A DNA stretch of 64,000 bases from an uncultured Clostridium sp. (GCA_900555045.1 USJW01000005.1:12394-76393); one strand, 5' to 3'. Counted from the first letter of the stretch, positions 43,427 to 52,520 are shown. Made by a program: numbers and translations. Notes: generated from the sequence alone by a model not told the origin.

Positions 43427-44326
43427 CTACTCTGACTCGTTGACCTGGCGCAGGTACACGAAGCTGAACAGCGCCAGAAGCACCGCCCAGATGGTGCCGA
43501 CCGTGGCCGCCTTGCCCATGTTCCAGTTCTTGAACGCCGTGGTGTACACCTCGATGGACAGGGTGGTGGTGGCTCTCGCCGGGCCGCCCTGCACCATGGT
43601 CCATGGCAGGTCGAAGTGCTGTAAGTTTCCAATTGTTCCCAGAATCAGCACCAGCACCGCGATGGTCTTCATGGCCGGCAGTACCATATACCAGAATACC
43701 TGCCAGTTGTTGGCTCCGTCCACCCGGGCCGCCTCAATCTGCTCCATGGACACGCCCTGAAGGCCGCCCAAAAGAAAGGCCATGTACCACGGCAGCATCT
43801 GCCACGTCCTGGCGATAATCACACAGGCCAGCGCCGTGCCGGTCTGGCCCAGCCAGGGGATCCCTTTCTCCAGGATCCCCAGCTTCATCAGTACGCCGTT
43901 TAGCACGCCGTACTGGCCGTTAAAAATCCAGCTCCACAGAAAGCCGATGGCCGTGCCCGGGATAATCCAGTTCACCAGCGTGACGCCCCGCAGAAACTCG
44001 GAGCCCTTAAAGCCCTGGTTTAGCAGAACCGCCCAGATAAAGCCCAGGGTGAAGGGAAGCAGGGTGGAGAACACAACGAACACCAGGGTGGTCTTCACCG
44101 TCTTCATAAAATACGGGTCCGCAAACACCTTCCGGTAATTCGCCGCGCCCACGAACGCGTACTCCGGCGACAGCATGGTCCGGTCCGTGAAGGACATGAT
44201 AATCGCGCTGATAAACGGATACAGAATAATCCCCGCGAATATGGCCAACCCCGGCACCACCAGCAAAAATCCGACCTGGCCGTTCGTCAGGCGAAATCCA
44301 GTTTTGCCCTGCTTCATCAAAAACAA
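43427..44326 (-). CDS. carbohydrate ABC transporter permease (MalF/UgpA type)
   Basis: 299 residues, six membrane segments. EAA loop: MEQIEAARVDGANNWQVFWYMVLPAM. The N-terminus begins with a short cytoplasmic stretch and VGFLLVVPGLAIFAGIILYPF. It sits between the binding protein (41-base gap) and the MalG-type permease. Confidence 0.95.
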   Translation of the reverse strand: MFLMKQGKTGFRLTNGQVGFLLVVPGLAIFAGIILYPFISAIIMSFTDRTMLSPEYAFVGAANYRKVFADPYFMKTVKTTLVFVVFSTLLPFTLGFIWAVLLNQGFKGSEFLRGVTLVNWIIPGTAIGFLWSWIFNGQYGVLNGVLMKLGILEKGIPWLGQTGTALACVIIARTWQMLPWYMAFLLGGLQGVSMEQIEAARVDGANNWQVFWYMVLPAMKTIAVLVLILGTIGNLQHFDLPWTMVQGGPARATTTLSIEVYTTAFKNWNMGKAATVGTIWAVLLALFSFVYLRQVNESE

Positions 44327-44367
44327 CCTCCTATCGGCCCCTATGCGGGGCTTTCTGAATCAAAATC

Positions 44368-45720
44368 TTAGAGTGCGTTCATTCTCGCGCCCATATCCTT
44401 CACCGCTTCCTCGGCCGTCTTCTGGCCCAGCAGCGCGTACTGCAGCTCCTCCGTGATGATGGACTTCACCTCGTTGGCATTGGACATGCGTGCGGTCTCC
44501 TCCAGGCGCGCGGTGGCGGTGGATTTTAAGAATCCGTTTAAGTAAGCGTCATTCTTCACCTCATCGGTTCCGGCCGCAGACTTGGTAACCGGCGGCATGC
44601 CGTTGTTTTTAAAGTAATCCATCGCAACCTCGTCGCTCACCAGGGTCTTCGCCAGCTCGGCTGCCGCTTCCTTGTACTGGGAATCCTTGAAGATCACCAG
44701 CATGTGGCCCCACATGGTGCTCTGGGGTTTGTCGCCTTCCTTTAGCACCGGGCGCTCCATGGCGGAGCAGACCTTCACCACGTCCTCCGGCGCCACGCCG
44801 TTGCTCACCGCCTGGCCCTTGGCCACAACGGCGTCGTCGTAGAATGCAACCTTGCCCTGGGCGAACATCTGGCGCGCCTCGCCGCGGCCCACGTCCATGG
44901 TGATATAGCCCTTGCCCAGCATATCCTGATACCACTCCACGCACTTTACCGCCTCGGGACTGTCCACTGCAACGGAGCCGTCCTCGTTGAATAAAGAGCC
45001 GCCGAAGGTCCACAGCCACGGCATAAAGTCGCCCGCGCAGGTGGCATCCTTTGTGGAGACCGCGTAGGGGATAATCTCCCCGCCTAACGCCTTCACGTCG
45101 GCCAGACATTTCTCAAACTCTTCCATGGTCTTCGGGACATTCTCCCATCCGGCCTGCTTTAAGATCTCGGGGTTGTAAACCATGGACAGGCTGGCCATGC
45201 TCCAGGGCATGCCGTACTGCTTGCCGTCGATGTTTCCGGCCTGAAGCGCTGCCTCCTCGAAGTTCTCCTTCAGGTAATCCTCGCCCATAACCTCATTTAA
45301 ATCCGCCAGAACACCCGCGTTGGCAACCGTGTTGAAAATTCCGATATCCGCCTGGGCGATGTCCAGCTGCTCGCCGCCCTGGGTGCGGATCAAGAGCTGC
45401 TGCGCCGTGTCGGCCCAGGTCCAGCCCACCCATGTCACGTCATTTCCCGTGTTCTTGCGGTAGGTGTCCATCATGCGCTTAAAAATGTCCTTGCTGGCCT
45501 CCTCCTCGCCGGACCACCCGGCCCAGACAATGTTTACGCCGCCCGCCGCCTCGGTGGGGGCCTCCGTCTTCTCCTCCGCCTGGCTTGCGGCAGTCTCCTG
45601 CGCCGCCGGAGCCGCGGTCGTTGCGGGCGCCGCCGTCCCGGATGAGGACGAACCGCAGCCAGCCAGAAGACCGGCTGTCATCGCCATGCTCATTGCAATC
45701 GCTAATGTTCTTTTTTTCAT
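44368..45720 (-). CDS. carbohydrate ABC transporter substrate-binding lipoprotein
   Basis: 450 residues. Signal peptide with lipobox LLAGC, an Ala/Thr/Glu linker to about residue 55, then a family 1 solute-binding fold (VNIVWAGWSGEEEASKDIF, TQGGEQLDIAQADIGIF, YGMPWSMASLSMVYNPEIL). GAGGAGGATTACA precedes the ATG at 45720. With the two permeases it forms an importer for a sugar or sugar derivative; the FAD oxidoreductase upstream suggests an oxidisable polyol or sugar acid. The ligand is not identified. Confidence 0.93.
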   Translation of the reverse strand: MKKRTLAIAMSMAMTAGLLAGCGSSSSGTAAPATTAAPAAQETAASQAEEKTEAPTEAAGGVNIVWAGWSGEEEASKDIFKRMMDTYRKNTGNDVTWVGWTWADTAQQLLIRTQGGEQLDIAQADIGIFNTVANAGVLADLNEVMGEDYLKENFEEAALQAGNIDGKQYGMPWSMASLSMVYNPEILKQAGWENVPKTMEEFEKCLADVKALGGEIIPYAVSTKDATCAGDFMPWLWTFGGSLFNEDGSVAVDSPEAVKCVEWYQDMLGKGYITMDVGRGEARQMFAQGKVAFYDDAVVAKGQAVSNGVAPEDVVKVCSAMERPVLKEGDKPQSTMWGHMLVIFKDSQYKEAAAELAKTLVSDEVAMDYFKNNGMPPVTKSAAGTDEVKNDAYLNGFLKSTATARLEETARMSNANEVKSIITEELQYALLGQKTAEEAVKDMGARMNAL

Positions 45721-45805
45721 TGTAATCCTCCTCTTTGATTCTTTCATATTGTGAATCTTATATAGCTTCGGGCCATGTAATCCGCCCGCTGCGCTTCATT
45801 GACGC

Positions 45806-47983
45806 TCACTCCCCGTGGACGCGCACCTCGAAAATCTCCGCCCGGGCCGCCCCGTAGGTGGCCTGGATCTCGATGCGGAGCCCTGCCACATCTGCGCCGC
45901 CATTAAGCCGCACCCGCCAGAGCCTGCGCCAGTTGTCCGCAAGCTGCGCCAAAAGCGTCTCGCTCCCGTCCGGTCCGATGGCCCACAGCTTCGCCTCCCG
46001 CACCAGCTCCGGGGGCATCCCCTCTCTGGCCGCGTATTTGTGGTGTTCATCCCAGGTGGCCGCCCTGGACGAGGTCAGCTCCTTCGAGAAATCCGGGTTG
46101 AAGAAGATATCTGCGCCGGTGATCCGCCTGGGCTTACTCCACTCCATGCGCACCCACGCCTCCTCCTCAGGCGCTGAGATCCAGCTGTGGGGCGCTCCCC
46201 ACGGGCGGATGTACCCGTCCGTCAGATTCCCCGCCCCGTAGAGATGGCTTCCCTCCGGCAGCTTTACGCAGGGGTAGCGGTACCACGGCTGATCCCGCCG
46301 TCCCGCCAGAAAGCCCGTGAGCTGGCTGTCCCCGACCGCCAGGGACGCACCCGCGCAGGGGGCGATGGCCAGTGTATAGAAGCATTCGCCCTCCCCGGGC
46401 TCTTGACTATCAAACGGAAGTGCACGCCACTCTTCCCCTGCATTTAAGGAGATCCGTCCGGCCCCGCAGCTCTCGCCAAGCGCCAGCCGCGACGGCAGCC
46501 CGGAGCGGTAAACCTGGTACGACAGCTCTACAGGCGCCTCCGCCCGGATCAGAAACTGCGCCTGTTTTGCCGCGCCTGGAAGCACCATGAGTGCCCCCTG
46601 CTCCAATCCGAAGTACCCGCTCGCCTCCAGCTCCCCGGCGCACTCCTCGGATGACACCGAGATCTCCGCCTCCGCGGCCAGATTGCCCGCGGCGCCCAAA
46701 TGCCTTCCGGGGATCAGCATGTCGTCCGCCATCAGCCGCTCGCAGACCGCCTCCCGCTCTGCCTCATCGAGCAGGTCCGGCGCCTTCCCCCGCGCCAGGC
46801 AGGCCGCCGCCAGCGTTCCCGCCGCCTGGCCGGACATCCCGCAGGTGTTCATGATCCGCGTGGACGCGAAGGCCACATGGCTGGCTCCGATGTTGCGCCC
46901 CGCAAACAGCAAGTTCGGCCGGTCCGGGTGGTAGAGACATCCCAAAGGAATTCCGTAGACCTGCACCGGAATCTGAGTGCAGAAGTCCTCATCCGTGAAG
47001 ATTCCGTCCGAGGGGTGGAAATCCAGATACCAGCCCCCGTAGAACGCGGCGTCCTTCATCCGGCCGCCCGACAGCACATCCTGCTGCCTCAGCACGGTCT
47101 TCGTCAGCATCCGGCGGCTCTCCCGCTTGCCCGGCAGGTTGCCCTCCCAGGCCAGCGTCAGGTTCTCCGCCTGGAACCTCCCGCTGTTCTTGATATAGTT
47201 CCAAACTCCAGCCACCAGCCGTTTTAACTCCAGCGCAATCTTCTGGGCGTCGGCGATGGTGTCGTCCATTCCGCCGGTCTCAAACCACCAGTAGTCACAG
47301 CCGTCCATGCGCTCGTTGGCGATTCGGCCGCCCTTTCCCAGAAGCTCCTCCACGTAATCCAGAGAGTAGGCGTAATCCGGGGCCGTGTACTCCACCGGGT
47401 GGTCCTCCCTCCTGGTGAAGAAAAAGATCGTGCTCCCGAAGGTGGTCCGCTCCTCCTTCGCCGGGGCGAAGGTCTCCCCGTAGGTGTCCCGGCTCTCCTT
47501 GCCCACCGCGTAGGGCAGGCCCAGCGCCGCTCCCAGGGTCGCGTCCCCGGTGGCGTCGATAAAGTACTCGCTCTCGATCCGGACCCGTTTCTCCGATCCC
47601 ATCTGAAACCCGGTGACCGCCAAAAGCCGCCCGTCCGTACCGGTCTCCACATCCGTGATGTGCGTGTTCAACAGCAGCGTCAGGTTCGGCTCCCCGAGGA
47701 CCTGCTCCAGCAGCACATCGTCCCAGATCACCGGATTTCCCTCCTGGTTCAGATAGAGATTGCGCAGCTTGAGCTCGCCCCAGATCCCCATCTCCTCGCC
47801 GTAAATATTTCCGGCGCCGGTTGCCCCCCGGGTCCACACCCGGATCTCACTGCTGGAATTTCCTCCCAGCACCGGCCGGTCCGTCGCCAGAACCGTCCTC
47901 ATCCCCAGCCTGGCCGCAGCCAGCGCCGCGCAGATTCCGCCGGGCCCGCCGCCGATTACCGCCACTTGCGTATACTCCGTCAC
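45806..47983 (-). CDS. large FAD-dependent oxidoreductase (FAD_oxidored family)
   Basis: 725 residues, GTG start with GGGGG upstream. Residues 1 to about 430 are an FAD-binding domain: VAVIGGGPGGICAALAAARLGM dinucleotide fold, VLGGNSSSEIRVW, DATGDATLGAALGLPY and the closing NTCGMSGQAAGTLAAACL. This is the PF12831 family common beside gut carbohydrate loci, with unknown substrates. Residues about 440-725 form a beta-rich region ending in a segment like a discoidin-type binding domain. No signal peptide, so it acts in the cytosol on imported compounds. It is the first gene of the ABC importer operon. Confidence 0.88.
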   Translation of the reverse strand: MTEYTQVAVIGGGPGGICAALAAARLGMRTVLATDRPVLGGNSSSEIRVWTRGATGAGNIYGEEMGIWGELKLRNLYLNQEGNPVIWDDVLLEQVLGEPNLTLLLNTHITDVETGTDGRLLAVTGFQMGSEKRVRIESEYFIDATGDATLGAALGLPYAVGKESRDTYGETFAPAKEERTTFGSTIFFFTRREDHPVEYTAPDYAYSLDYVEELLGKGGRIANERMDGCDYWWFETGGMDDTIADAQKIALELKRLVAGVWNYIKNSGRFQAENLTLAWEGNLPGKRESRRMLTKTVLRQQDVLSGGRMKDAAFYGGWYLDFHPSDGIFTDEDFCTQIPVQVYGIPLGCLYHPDRPNLLFAGRNIGASHVAFASTRIMNTCGMSGQAAGTLAAACLARGKAPDLLDEAEREAVCERLMADDMLIPGRHLGAAGNLAAEAEISVSSEECAGELEASGYFGLEQGALMVLPGAAKQAQFLIRAEAPVELSYQVYRSGLPSRLALGESCGAGRISLNAGEEWRALPFDSQEPGEGECFYTLAIAPCAGASLAVGDSQLTGFLAGRRDQPWYRYPCVKLPEGSHLYGAGNLTDGYIRPWGAPHSWISAPEEEAWVRMEWSKPRRITGADIFFNPDFSKELTSSRAATWDEHHKYAAREGMPPELVREAKLWAIGPDGSETLLAQLADNWRRLWRVRLNGGADVAGLRIEIQATYGAARAEIFEVRVHGE

Positions 47984-48017
47984 AGCACAATCCCCCTATT
48001 TCAGTGCAGATTATTAC

Positions 48018-48064
48018 AATCGGCGACCACATGAAAATAGAGCTTTTCAATAATATCGCCGATT
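48018..48064. promoter_or_regulatory. inverted-repeat operator between FAD oxidoreductase and AraC gene
   Basis: AATCGGCGA (48018-48026) and TCGCCGATT (48056-48064) are perfect 9-base arms 29 bases apart in the divergent control region. The spacing suits two binding sites for an AraC-type dimer that loops or bridges the DNA rather than a terminator. The PocR-AraC protein next door is the probable ligand. Confidence 0.6.
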
Positions 48065-48266
48065 ATTCTCATACTTTTTTATGCTAATTGCCCTCTTTTC
48101 TTTTATGATAGCATGTAAAATTGGGCAGTGCATTAAATTTTCTGCTATATTTCTGGATTATTCTGCAATCTTATATTAAAATAGAAACAGCAGGACCCGT
48201 GTAAAGGAATGCAGCCAATTTGGCACACATCTTCACCGCGGGGTGACAGCAAAAAGGGGGATTTAT

Positions 48267-49160
48267 ATGGGAAACCGTTACGAAAAGATCGCTGATTTTC
48301 TGGCATTCGCGGAGAGAGAATACCACATTCAGATCTGCATCAAAGACTATTCCGGGTTTATCCCGGTGAACAAGGAATTGGACGAGGTTCTTCAGCCCTA
48401 CCTGGCCCACACCAACCCATTCTGCATGTACATCAAGTCGGACCGCCAGGTCTACCACAAATGCCTGACCATGATCCGCAAGATGAACAACCGCTGCCGC
48501 AGGGAGTGCAAGACCTTCTTCGGCATGTGCCATGCAGGGATGTGCGAGTTCGTCACGCCCATCGTCAGCGGGGACATCATCATCGGCACCATCAACGCCG
48601 GCTTCTTCGGCGGGCACGGCGCGCTGGCCAAAAACCGAATCCATCACGTGTGCGGGGAATCGGCCCTGTTAAACGAGGAGGAGGCAGTCCGCCTCTACGC
48701 CGCCTCCTTCGAGGAGCCGTCGGTGACGCCCGAGGTTCTGGTGCCCACCCTGGAGATGATCGCGGAGTACCTGTCCCTGACCTACGACTCCATCAAAGCC
48801 ACCCACGACACCTCCATGCGGCGCAGGAGCTCCAACGAGGACAACATCCTCTCCCACGCCTCCGAGTACGTGCGCCAGTACTTCACAAGCCGCGTCCAGG
48901 TGGCGGAGCTGGCGGACTTCTGCCACTGCAGCGAGTCCCACTTGAGCCATATATTTAAGAAGCGCCTGGGCGTGAACATCAACACCTACATCAACAAGGT
49001 CCGCGTGGAGGCCTCCAAAAATTTCCTGGTGGACAGTCCCGCCTCCATCGCGGACACGGCGCTAAACGTGGGGTTCTCGGACCCCAACTACTACTCCCGG
49101 GTGTTCACGCGCCTGGTGGGAATCTCCCCCAGCGAGTACCGAAGAAGGTTTAAGCGGTGA
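48267..49160 (+). CDS. AraC-family activator with PocR sensory domain
   Basis: 297 residues. Residues about 8-160 are a PocR ligand domain (IQICIKDYSGFIP, YHKCLTMIRKMNNRCRRECKTFFGMCHAGMCEFVTPIV) with the family's spaced Cys/His residues. Residues about 195-297 are an AraC HTH pair (VAELADFCHCSESHLSHIFKK, IADTALNVGFSDPNYYSRVF). PocR-type domains sense small metabolites such as propanediol. AAGGGGGATTTAT precedes the ATG. It is divergent from the FAD oxidoreductase/ABC operon, which it probably activates. Confidence 0.92.
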   Translation: MGNRYEKIADFLAFAEREYHIQICIKDYSGFIPVNKELDEVLQPYLAHTNPFCMYIKSDRQVYHKCLTMIRKMNNRCRRECKTFFGMCHAGMCEFVTPIVSGDIIIGTINAGFFGGHGALAKNRIHHVCGESALLNEEEAVRLYAASFEEPSVTPEVLVPTLEMIAEYLSLTYDSIKATHDTSMRRRSSNEDNILSHASEYVRQYFTSRVQVAELADFCHCSESHLSHIFKKRLGVNINTYINKVRVEASKNFLVDSPASIADTALNVGFSDPNYYSRVFTRLVGISPSEYRRRFKR

Positions 49161-49182
49161 GTGAGTGGCCATCGGCTGCCGG

Positions 49183-49929
49183 TCACGTTTCCTCCCCCTC
49201 CCCGGAATCCACCCGGAACACTTTATTTCCAACCAGCACCATCCCCACCGCCAGGACAAGAAACAGCGCGGCCGCGGCTCCGAACCGCATGATAAACAGG
49301 GTGAAGCTGTGCTCCTCGTACCACCCGTCATCGAAGGTGTAGAGAACCCCGTCCATGGAGGCCCCGTACTCCTTACAGATCCCGGACAGGTAGCTTCTGG
49401 CGGTGTTTGTCATGCCCACCTTCTGCCCCACCGGCAGCGTGACGTGCTCTCCCTTCTCGATGGCCGCAGCCGTACTCTGGGAGATCTGGGCCAGGATGTA
49501 GGTGCCGTCCGGCATCTCCAGCAGATAGTACTGGTTGTAGCCCTCCCGCGCGCCAAGCGGCGAGCGGACCACCTCCGCCTTGCGCCTGCCCCTTGTGGTG
49601 CGCCCGTTCACCGTTTTCGCGGTGTAGTGGGAGGACCACGGCTGCAGGCTGTAGACGCCCGTGGGGATCACGCCCTTCGGCTCCACCGTGGCGCCCTCTG
49701 CGCCGCTTGCCATCCCCGCGAAATCCTCCGCTCCGGAAAGCCTTGGAACGTCCTCCCCAGCCGGTTTCCCGACGAAATTCGCCGTTCTCCCCTTCTTGAG
49801 GTCCGCCATGGTGACGGGCGGCTGCGGCTCCCGCAAAAATGCCTCCGGGTCCCAGCGCAAAAACAGAAGGACCGCGGCGGCCAGGGCAATGATTGTGCTT
49901 ATATAGGGAATTATTTTTTCTTTTCTCAT
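49183..49929 (-). CDS. membrane protein of unknown function
   Basis: 248 residues with one membrane helix near each end (about 7-25 and 212-235) and a large domain between, probably outside the cell. The domain has GVYSLQPWSSHYTAKTVNG, YYLLEMPDGTYILAQISQS and LPVGQKVGMTNTARSYL. Related proteins exist in Lachnospiraceae without known function. The upstream AGAGG is a modest ribosome site. It is a single-gene unit tail to tail with the AraC gene. Confidence 0.65.
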   Translation of the reverse strand: MRKEKIIPYISTIIALAAAVLLFLRWDPEAFLREPQPPVTMADLKKGRTANFVGKPAGEDVPRLSGAEDFAGMASGAEGATVEPKGVIPTGVYSLQPWSSHYTAKTVNGRTTRGRRKAEVVRSPLGAREGYNQYYLLEMPDGTYILAQISQSTAAAIEKGEHVTLPVGQKVGMTNTARSYLSGICKEYGASMDGVLYTFDDGWYEEHSFTLFIMRFGAAAALFLVLAVGMVLVGNKVFRVDSGEGEET

Positions 49930-50028
49930 ACTGTACCGTCCTCTCCCGATGATTTCCCTCATTTTACCATATCTGCGGGCATATGAAAACAGGCAATCGC
50001 CAAGGGTCACGGCCGCAGTCTATCGCAC

Positions 50029-50064
50029 AAAAAAATACCTTACCGGTTTCCCGATAAGGTATTT
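50029..50064 (-). terminator. terminator after the tRNA-Arg/tRNA-His unit
   Basis: Leftward: AATACCTTATCGG pairs with CCGGTAAGGTATT around a GAAA-like loop, followed by TTTTTT. Confidence 0.85.
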
Positions 50065-50073
50065 TCAATGAAG

Positions 50074-50147
50074 GGTGAGTACAGGGATTCGAACCCTGGG
50101 CCTCCAGAGCCACAATCTGGCGCGATAACCAACTTCGCCATACCCAC
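50074..50147 (-). tRNA. tRNA-His (GUG)
   Basis: Leftward cloverleaf: acceptor GTGGGTA/TACTCAC, anticodon stem CCAGA/TCTGG with loop TTGTGGC (anticodon GTG), T-loop GGTTCGAATCC. The base before the acceptor is G, as needed for the tRNA-His -1 position. Confidence 0.95.
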
Positions 50148-50175
50148 CATATTCAATTAGCGGACTCTCGTCCAA

Positions 50176-50249
<74 letters not shown>

Positions 50250-50664
50250 AATCCCCGGCGTCATCCCCGAAAGGACTTTGCACCGAAATCGGCACTTGTC
50301 CGAAGGTCTTACCCGCAGACACACTTCTGTCGTGTCAACGTGTTATAGTCTATCACACTTTTTTTATTATTGCAAGCTCTTTTTTGCATTTTTTTGAAGG
50401 CGCAATTTTTACCCGTGAAATATTTATTTTTCAGAAAATAATAGGCTGGCCCGGCGTATTTTCAGCAGGAATCCCTGATTAGGCCGATGGCCCCGCCAAA
50501 GTCTGCAAGTTGAAATAGCAAAACCTCTTCATTTAGAGGGCAGGTTAAACCCACCTTTGACAGAAAAGATAAGGAAGAACAGGCACAGGCAATAGATTTA
50601 GCATTGGCAGCGCAGCAATAGTTTACATAAGAAATCGTACTGATCGTACTGGCTATGGTAAGCA
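50250..50664. other. non-coding gap inside the tRNA cluster with a coding remnant
   Basis: No intact gene. The rightward strand near 50520-50622 reads as a short protein-like tail (FDRKDKEEQAQAIDLALAAQQ then a stop at 50620-50622), while the neighbouring frame carries a similar-looking stretch just before it, as in a decayed gene with a frameshift. The source is unknown. The rest is AT-rich with no promoter I can defend. Confidence 0.35.
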
Positions 50665-50713
50665 TAAAAAAACCGGGAAATCCCACAAAATCAAGGCCTC
50701 CCGGACAAAAAAA
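50665..50713 (-). terminator. terminator after the tRNA-Pro/tRNA-Gly pair
   Basis: CCGGGA (50673-50678) pairs with TCCCGG (50699-50704), flanked by runs of A and T, directly after tRNA-Gly in the leftward direction. It separates the two halves of the tRNA cluster. Confidence 0.75.
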
Positions 50714-50716
50714 TAG

Positions 50717-50787
50717 AGCAGGTGATGGGAATCGAACCCACGTATCTAGCTTGGAAGGCTAGTGTTCTACCATTGAACTACACCTGC
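50717..50787 (-). tRNA. tRNA-Gly (UCC)
   Basis: Leftward cloverleaf: acceptor GCAGGTG/CACCTGC, anticodon stem CTAGC/GCTAG with loop CTTCCAA (anticodon TCC), T-loop GGTTCGATTCC. Confidence 0.95.
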
Positions 50788-50811
50788 ACAGTATGATAAA
50801 AGTTTGTAAAA

Positions 50812-50886
50812 TCGGGGTGACAGGATTCGAACCTGCGACTTCCTGGTCCCAAACCAGGCGCTCTAGCCAAGCTGAGCCACACCCCG
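50812..50886 (-). tRNA. tRNA-Pro (UGG)
   Basis: Leftward cloverleaf: acceptor CGGGGTG/CACCCCG, anticodon stem CCTGG/CCAGG with loop TTTGGGA (anticodon TGG), T-loop GGTTCGAATCC. It is the first tRNA of the leftward cluster. Confidence 0.95.
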
Positions 50887-50998
50887 GTGCCAGGCACAAT
50901 ACACCTGTAACTTCCCCGTCTCACGACGCAAAAATAATTATATACCATCCGTCTTCTCTTGTCAACCGGCTGTTTTTGATTTTCTTTCACTATTTCTC

Positions 50999-51029
50999 TT
51001 GACATTCAACCCTGTTGAACCCTTACAAT
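50999..51029 (+). promoter_or_regulatory. MerR-type promoter with 19-bp spacer and dyad operator
   Basis: TTGACA (50999-51004) and TACAAT (51024-51029) are 19 bases apart, the over-long spacing typical of MerR-activated promoters. The dyad TTCAA-N5-TTGAA (51005-51019) lies in the spacer, where MerR proteins bind and twist the DNA. It precedes the merR-like gene by 23 bases, so the regulator probably controls itself. Confidence 0.8.
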
Positions 51030-51051
51030 ACCTGTGTAAGGAGGCCATGAC

Positions 51052-51894
51052 ATGACAATCAAAGAGGTGGAAGCCCTGACGGGCATCCCAAAACCCAACA
51101 TCCGGTTTTATGAGAAGGAGGGGCTTCTGGCCCCGCTCAGGAGCTCCAACAATTACAGGACCTACGGGGACGAGGAGGTGGAGCGGCTGCGGCGGATACG
51201 AATTTTGCGGCTGATGGGCTTCACCGTGGCGCAGATCCGGCTGATGGCGGAGCAGCCCGGTCAGACCCAAACGCTGATGGAGGCCCGGGCCGGGGAGATC
51301 AAACGCGAGATGGCGGAGCTTGACGCCGTCTACCGGCTGTGCCTGGAGGCGCGGGAGTCCGGCCCCGACTTTCACGCGCTGGACCCGGAGCTTCTGGAGA
51401 TGAAGCTGGAGTGGAAGCGGAAAGGAAGGGATATCATGAAAAGCGATAAAATCGACTGGCTGTGCAGAATCCGGGACCTGGCGTTCCTGTTCTGTTACCT
51501 GTGCATCCTGTCTCTCATTGCATTTCCAATAAATGGGTTATTAGGGATCACCCTGCCGGTGAGGGCATTGAACCTGTGGCGGGCCGTGATCGCCCTGTCG
51601 CCGTTCCCCGCCCTGATTCTGTGGGCGGTCACCGCGGGCCGCGCCAGGTGGGGCGTGCCGGACCTAAACCGAATCCTGGTGGACAGCGGAAAGCCCCGGG
51701 CAAAGCGCGAGCGGAACAGAGGGCAATTGTACGCGCGGGTGTCCATGCTCCACCAGGCGGCGCTGACCTCCCTGCTGGTGCTGCCGCTCAACCGCGCCCT
51801 GGGGATTACCCTGCCGCTGTGGGCGGTGATTCCGTGGCTGGCGGTCATTTTCGGACTCACCATTGCAGTGCTCGTGCTCAAAAACAGAGAATAG
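51052..51894 (+). CDS. MerR-family regulator with membrane C-terminus
   Basis: 280 residues. Residues 1 to about 105 are a MerR DNA-binding domain (MTIKEVEALTGIPKPNIRFYEKEGLL, NNYRTYGDEEVERLRRI, FTVAQIRLM) with a coiled-coil helix. Instead of a soluble ligand domain, the C-terminus (about 130-280) has four hydrophobic segments in two similar pairs, each containing an N-x-x-LGITLP motif. A membrane-tethered MerR could sense membrane-active compounds or envelope state. AAGGAGG lies upstream of the ATG. No target gene is coupled to it. Confidence 0.85.
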   Translation: MTIKEVEALTGIPKPNIRFYEKEGLLAPLRSSNNYRTYGDEEVERLRRIRILRLMGFTVAQIRLMAEQPGQTQTLMEARAGEIKREMAELDAVYRLCLEARESGPDFHALDPELLEMKLEWKRKGRDIMKSDKIDWLCRIRDLAFLFCYLCILSLIAFPINGLLGITLPVRALNLWRAVIALSPFPALILWAVTAGRARWGVPDLNRILVDSGKPRAKRERNRGQLYARVSMLHQAALTSLLVLPLNRALGITLPLWAVIPWLAVIFGLTIAVLVLKNRE

Positions 51895-51924
51895 GCGGCT
51901 CTTCCCTGCGGGGAACCCGTCATT

Positions 51925-51961
51925 GCGAAAAGAGGATGCCGCCCGGGCATCCTCTTTTCGC
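51925..51961. terminator. strong bidirectional terminator
   Basis: GCGAAAAGAGGATGCC pairs perfectly with GGCATCCTCTTTTCGC around a 5-base loop, between the rightward MerR gene and the leftward phosphoesterase operon. Confidence 0.85.
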
Positions 51962-52016
51962 GCAATCCTCTTTATAGCAGGCGTCTGCGCCTCACAAAGC
52001 GCCGCCCGAATATCCT

Positions 52017-52520
52017 TCACTCCAGGAAATTGAGGGCAAAGTGCGCCTCCCCCTCGGGGTCCAGCTCCATCAGCATGTAGGAGGGCTTGTGGCCGTCCTG
52101 GCGCGGGTAGGACAGACTTCCGGGATTTAGGACGATCAGGTCCTTATCCCCCTCCTTGTGGTCGATCTCGTAGAACGGGCGGTGAGTGTGACCGTACATG
52201 GCGATGTCAAAGCCGCGGGCTCTGGCCTCCTTCACCAGGCGCTCCGGGCCCAGGGACACGCTGTAATAGTGGCCATGGGTCAGGAGGACGCGGTACTTCC
52301 CGATCATGATCTCCTTTTCCCGATCCAGATTGGAGAAGAAGTCGTTGTTGCCCAGCACAAACTCCAGGTCGCAGCCCTCGTTGACCCAGGATGCCATCTC
52401 GACCTCGCTGCCCTCCGCGTCGCCCAGATGAATCAACATATCGAGCGGGCCGCTGCGGGCCAGAACCTCTTTCAGATTTCCATCTCTCCGATGGGTATCG
52501 CTCACAATCAGTATCTTCAT
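52017..52520 (-). CDS. YfcE/MJ0936-type metallophosphoesterase
   Basis: 167 residues. Metal-binding motifs in order: IVSDTHRR, HLGDAEG, VLGNNDF, LTHGHYY and YGHTHRP. Such enzymes hydrolyse phosphodiesters. The ATG at 52520 follows AAAGGAAAAGGC and overlaps the rdgB stop by 4 bases. It is the last gene of the operon and the second YfcE-like enzyme in it. Physiological substrate unknown. Confidence 0.9.
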   Translation of the reverse strand: MKILIVSDTHRRDGNLKEVLARSGPLDMLIHLGDAEGSEVEMASWVNEGCDLEFVLGNNDFFSNLDREKEIMIGKYRVLLTHGHYYSVSLGPERLVKEARARGFDIAMYGHTHRPFYEIDHKEGDKDLIVLNPGSLSYPRQDGHKPSYMLMELDPEGEAHFALNFLE

